NCBI RefSeq assembly: GCF_004345245.1
Contig: NZ_SLUQ01000006.1
Coordinates: forward strand, 124,001 to 188,000
Length of the DNA: 64,000 bases
Direction of reading: 5' to 3'
From: Rhizobium sp. BK251
Lineage (GTDB): Bacteria > Pseudomonadota > Alphaproteobacteria > Rhizobiales > Rhizobiaceae
A program made the translations under genes and the position numbers. Below the pieces are notes generated by a model, which was not told where the DNA came from, searched no databases, and was given only the letters and a program-made list of their open reading frames with translations. This document shows positions 62,003-64,000 of this stretch, in pieces; the stretch's first letter is position 1, and every line of letters begins with the position of its first letter.

Positions 62003-63220
62003 GTGAAATCCGTATTTGTGACGAGCGCATCACTTGCGCTTTGCCTCGGTGCGCTCACCGCACCGGCACTTGCCCAGGATGCCGACACCATCAAGATCGG
62101 CGTCGTTGCAGCCGAATCCGGCTCTTTCGTTTCCGCCGGCCACACCCTGCCGGCCGGCGTCAGCCTCGCCGTCAAGGAGATCAACGACGCGGGAGGCGTC
62201 AAGGTCGGCGACAAGACCTACAAGATCGAGCTTCTGAAGCGCGACGACCGCACCGATATTGCGACCGCCATCGCCGCCACGCAGGAGTTGGTGCGCGACG
62301 AGAAGGTCGCGGCGATCTTCGGCTCCGAGAGCCACGACTTCACGCTCGCCATGGCCAAGATCACCCAGCCCGCTAAGGTCATCCATTTCGCCGGCAACAG
62401 CACGCTCGCCAAGGTGCTGAACCCGCAATCCGTCGCCGCCGGCGGCGAGAACCACTACCTCTTCCAGTCCGAGCCGCAGGAATTCCAGCGTTCCGGCTCG
62501 ACGGCCCGTGGCGTGCTCAGCCTGCTCACGCCTCTCGTCGGCCATCCGCTGAAGAAGTCCGTCGTCATCGTCGGAAACGACGCGACCGGTCAGTTCCTGA
62601 CCTCCTATTACGTGAAGGCGCTGAAGGCCGAGGGCCAGGAAGTTCCGGAAGTCATCTCCTATCCGCCTGATACGACCGACTTCTCGCCCTTCCTGACACG
62701 CGCCAAGAGCCTCAACCCGGATGTGGTGCACTTCTGGTACAACGGCGACTCGACGCTGACGGCCCTGCCGCAGGCGCTTGAGCTTGGCGTGGCACCCAGC
62801 TACTTCCTCTTCGGCGTCGACCCCGGCATCTGGAAGGAGCGCGGGCTTTCGGCCGATGTTCCGGTCGCCATGAGCTGCGTCCCGATCTGCTGGGGTGAAT
62901 CCTCGAACGCCAACGCGAAGACCTATTTCACCAACTACTTCGCGGCCGGCGCACCGAAGGGCGTCACTTCGTCGGTCTCGCTCCTCTACTACGACTATGT
63001 CCACTTCCTGGCGGACGCCTGGGAGAAAGCCGGCACGCTCGATCCCGACAAGACGGTCGAGGCGCTGCAAGCCCTCCACCACAAGGGCGTCGTTTCGGAT
63101 GATCTGGCCTTCAATGCCAGCCATCAGGTGACACACGCCACCGAAGTTTGTGCAGCAGCCCCCGGCGGCGACATCTCCTGCGCCATGCAGCAGCCGCCGG
63201 CAGAAGCGCCCGCGGAGTAA
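62003..63220 (+). CDS. Periplasmic binding protein, Leu/Ile/Val type
   Basis: 405 aa. Signal peptide MKSVFVTSASLALCLGALTAPALAQ, then IKIGVVAAESGSFVSAGHTLPAGVSLAVKEINDAGG. GTG at 62003 was chosen because GGGAGGA lies eight bases upstream and the signal peptide then begins with MKS; an upstream in-frame ATG at 61928 would run through the operator. Divergent sugar-oxidation enzymes suggest a sugar or sugar-acid-like ligand. A hairpin lies between this gene and the next permease. Confidence 0.88.
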   Translation: MKSVFVTSASLALCLGALTAPALAQDADTIKIGVVAAESGSFVSAGHTLPAGVSLAVKEINDAGGVKVGDKTYKIELLKRDDRTDIATAIAATQELVRDEKVAAIFGSESHDFTLAMAKITQPAKVIHFAGNSTLAKVLNPQSVAAGGENHYLFQSEPQEFQRSGSTARGVLSLLTPLVGHPLKKSVVIVGNDATGQFLTSYYVKALKAEGQEVPEVISYPPDTTDFSPFLTRAKSLNPDVVHFWYNGDSTLTALPQALELGVAPSYFLFGVDPGIWKERGLSADVPVAMSCVPICWGESSNANAKTYFTNYFAAGAPKGVTSSVSLLYYDYVHFLADAWEKAGTLDPDKTVEALQALHHKGVVSDDLAFNASHQVTHATEVCAAAPGGDISCAMQQPPAEAPAE

Positions 63221-63247
63221 AACCCGCCCCCTCCTCGAAACGCGGGC

Positions 63248-63291
63248 GTCTCCTCCCGCCGACCGGATCCCTCGCCCGGACGGCGGGAGAC
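63248..63291 (+). terminator. Intra-operon hairpin after the binding-protein gene
   Basis: GTCTCCTCCCGCC near 63248 can pair with GGCGGGAGAC ending at 63291, with a 3-base bulge and a long loop. It lies in the 144-bp gap before the permease and may keep the binding protein in excess. Confidence 0.4.
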
Positions 63292-63364
63292 CCATGCGGG
63301 GGAGAGCCGTCAACCGAAACCGGGCCGCGTCGCCGCGCGGCCCGCTCAGCAACGGAAGACAGTC

Positions 63365-64000
63365 GTGGACATTCTCATTCAGCAAATCTTGAACGGCCTT
63401 TCGATTGCCAGCGTCATTACGCTGATCGCGGTCGGCGTTACCCTCATCTTCGGCCTGACCGGCATTATCAACTTCGCCCATGGCGAGTTTCTGATGGTCG
63501 GCAGCATCGTCACCTGGCTTGCCGTCACCGCAGGCGTCAGTTTCTGGCTGGCGCTGGTGCTCGCCGTCCTTGCCGTCGCCTTGATGGGCTTCGCGCTGGA
63601 GCGCGGCCTTTTCCGCTTTACGCTCACGCGGCCCACCAACGGCTTTATCGTTTCACTGGGGCTGATCGTGGTCCTCCAGCACATCGTCATCTTCTTCTGG
63701 GATCCCAACCAGAAGAGCATTCCGCGGCCGCTGACCAGTGTCTGGGAGGTCGCCGGTGTGCGCATCGCCTCGGTGCGCGTCATGGTCATTCTCGTCACCA
63801 TCGCCGTCGTCGCCATGACCTTCATGATGATCACCCGCAGCCGCTACGGCCGCGCGCTGCGCGCCAGCGTCGAGGATCGCGACACGGCCGCCCTCATGGG
63901 CATTCCCGTCCGCCGCTACATCACCGGCGTCTTCGTACTCGGCAGCGCCCTCGCCGGCCTCGGCGGCGCACTTCTCATCGCCCTCTTCCCGATCACCCCG
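63365..64000 (+). CDS. LivH-type ABC transporter permease (partial, runs off window)
   Basis: 212 codons visible, open at the window end. It starts at GTG 63365 six bases after GGAAG: MDILIQQILNGLSIASVITLIAVGVTLIFGLTGIINFAHGEFLMVG, the LivH hallmark. A cytoplasmic ATPase-contact loop RYGRALRASVEDRDTAALMGIPVRRYITGV is present. Belongs with the binding protein upstream; further transporter genes should follow to the right. Confidence 0.92.
   Translation, partial: MDILIQQILNGLSIASVITLIAVGVTLIFGLTGIINFAHGEFLMVGSIVTWLAVTAGVSFWLALVLAVLAVALMGFALERGLFRFTLTRPTNGFIVSLGLIVVLQHIVIFFWDPNQKSIPRPLTSVWEVAGVRIASVRVMVILVTIAVVAMTFMMITRSRYGRALRASVEDRDTAALMGIPVRRYITGVFVLGSALAGLGGALLIALFPITP

Noticed and set aside
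1..64000. CRISPR arrays, tRNA or rRNA genes, phage or insertion sequences, replication origin
   Set aside because: I saw no regularly spaced repeats, cloverleaf-like genes, transposase, integrase or partition genes in the window.

Overview
The window is GC-rich, densely coded DNA (about 60% GC by eye) with short gaps and many 4-bp stop/start overlaps. Product types and order point to an alphaproteobacterium of the Rhizobiaceae, most likely Sinorhizobium/Ensifer. The leucine-degradation block, the abundance of ABC-transporter catabolic operons and the absence of core information-processing genes suggest a pSymB-like chromid rather than the main chromosome. That assignment is inference, because no rRNA, tRNA or replication gene is present.

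Layout. 1-0.5 kb: C-terminally truncated PAS sensor kinase. 0.7-1.6 kb: RES/Xre toxin-antitoxin pair. 1.7-12.0 kb (minus): one long operon running from a fused indolepyruvate-type ferredoxin oxidoreductase through isovaleryl-CoA dehydrogenase, both methylcrotonyl-CoA carboxylase subunits with a RidA protein between them, HMG-CoA lyase and methylglutaconyl-CoA hydratase, i.e. leucine catabolism. 12.4-15.5 kb: quinone oxidoreductase, NO-detoxifying flavohaemoprotein with an NsrR box, and NsrR. 15.6-16.9 kb: condensation-domain acyltransferase-like protein. 16.9-25.3 kb: Liv-type transporter operon with a GMC oxidoreductase and a beta-hydroxyacid dehydrogenase, plus a divergent LysR regulator. 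25.4-30.6 kb: Zn/Cd/Pb P-type ATPase with a MerR-type promoter, two small proteins, a TDT-family exporter and a LysR regulator.

30.8-44.6 kb: the most interesting region. A Rieske oxygenase, class III aminotransferase, polyamine-type ABC transporter, SAM methyltransferase, BetI-like TetR regulator, two tandem FAD oxidoreductases, a GcvT-like aminomethyltransferase and an unknown 87-aa protein form five transcription units. Three closely related operator-like sites sit in exactly the promoter regions needed to control all of them. The Rieske protein carries Glu where most family members have the bridging Asp, as in carnitine oxygenase. I infer a BetI-like-regulated catabolic system for an N-methylated (quaternary) amine, substrate unknown.

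44.6-50.1 kb: VapC remnant, MFS exporter with AraC regulator, then an FNR-type module (phosphoribosyltransferase, host-attachment-family protein, FnrN-like regulator, CBS protein) with two FNR-box-like sites. 50.2-57.1 kb: ABC transporter, LacI regulator, inositol-monophosphatase-family enzyme and phosphoesterase, with a palindrome before the first gene and a RIME-like mosaic repeat inside the operon. 57.2-58.8 kb: Rrf2 regulator divergent from an alpha/beta hydrolase, sharing a perfect palindrome. 58.9-64.0 kb: two aldo/keto reductases and a fuconolactonase-like amidohydrolase, divergent from a second Liv-type transporter with a GntR-type operator, running off the window end.
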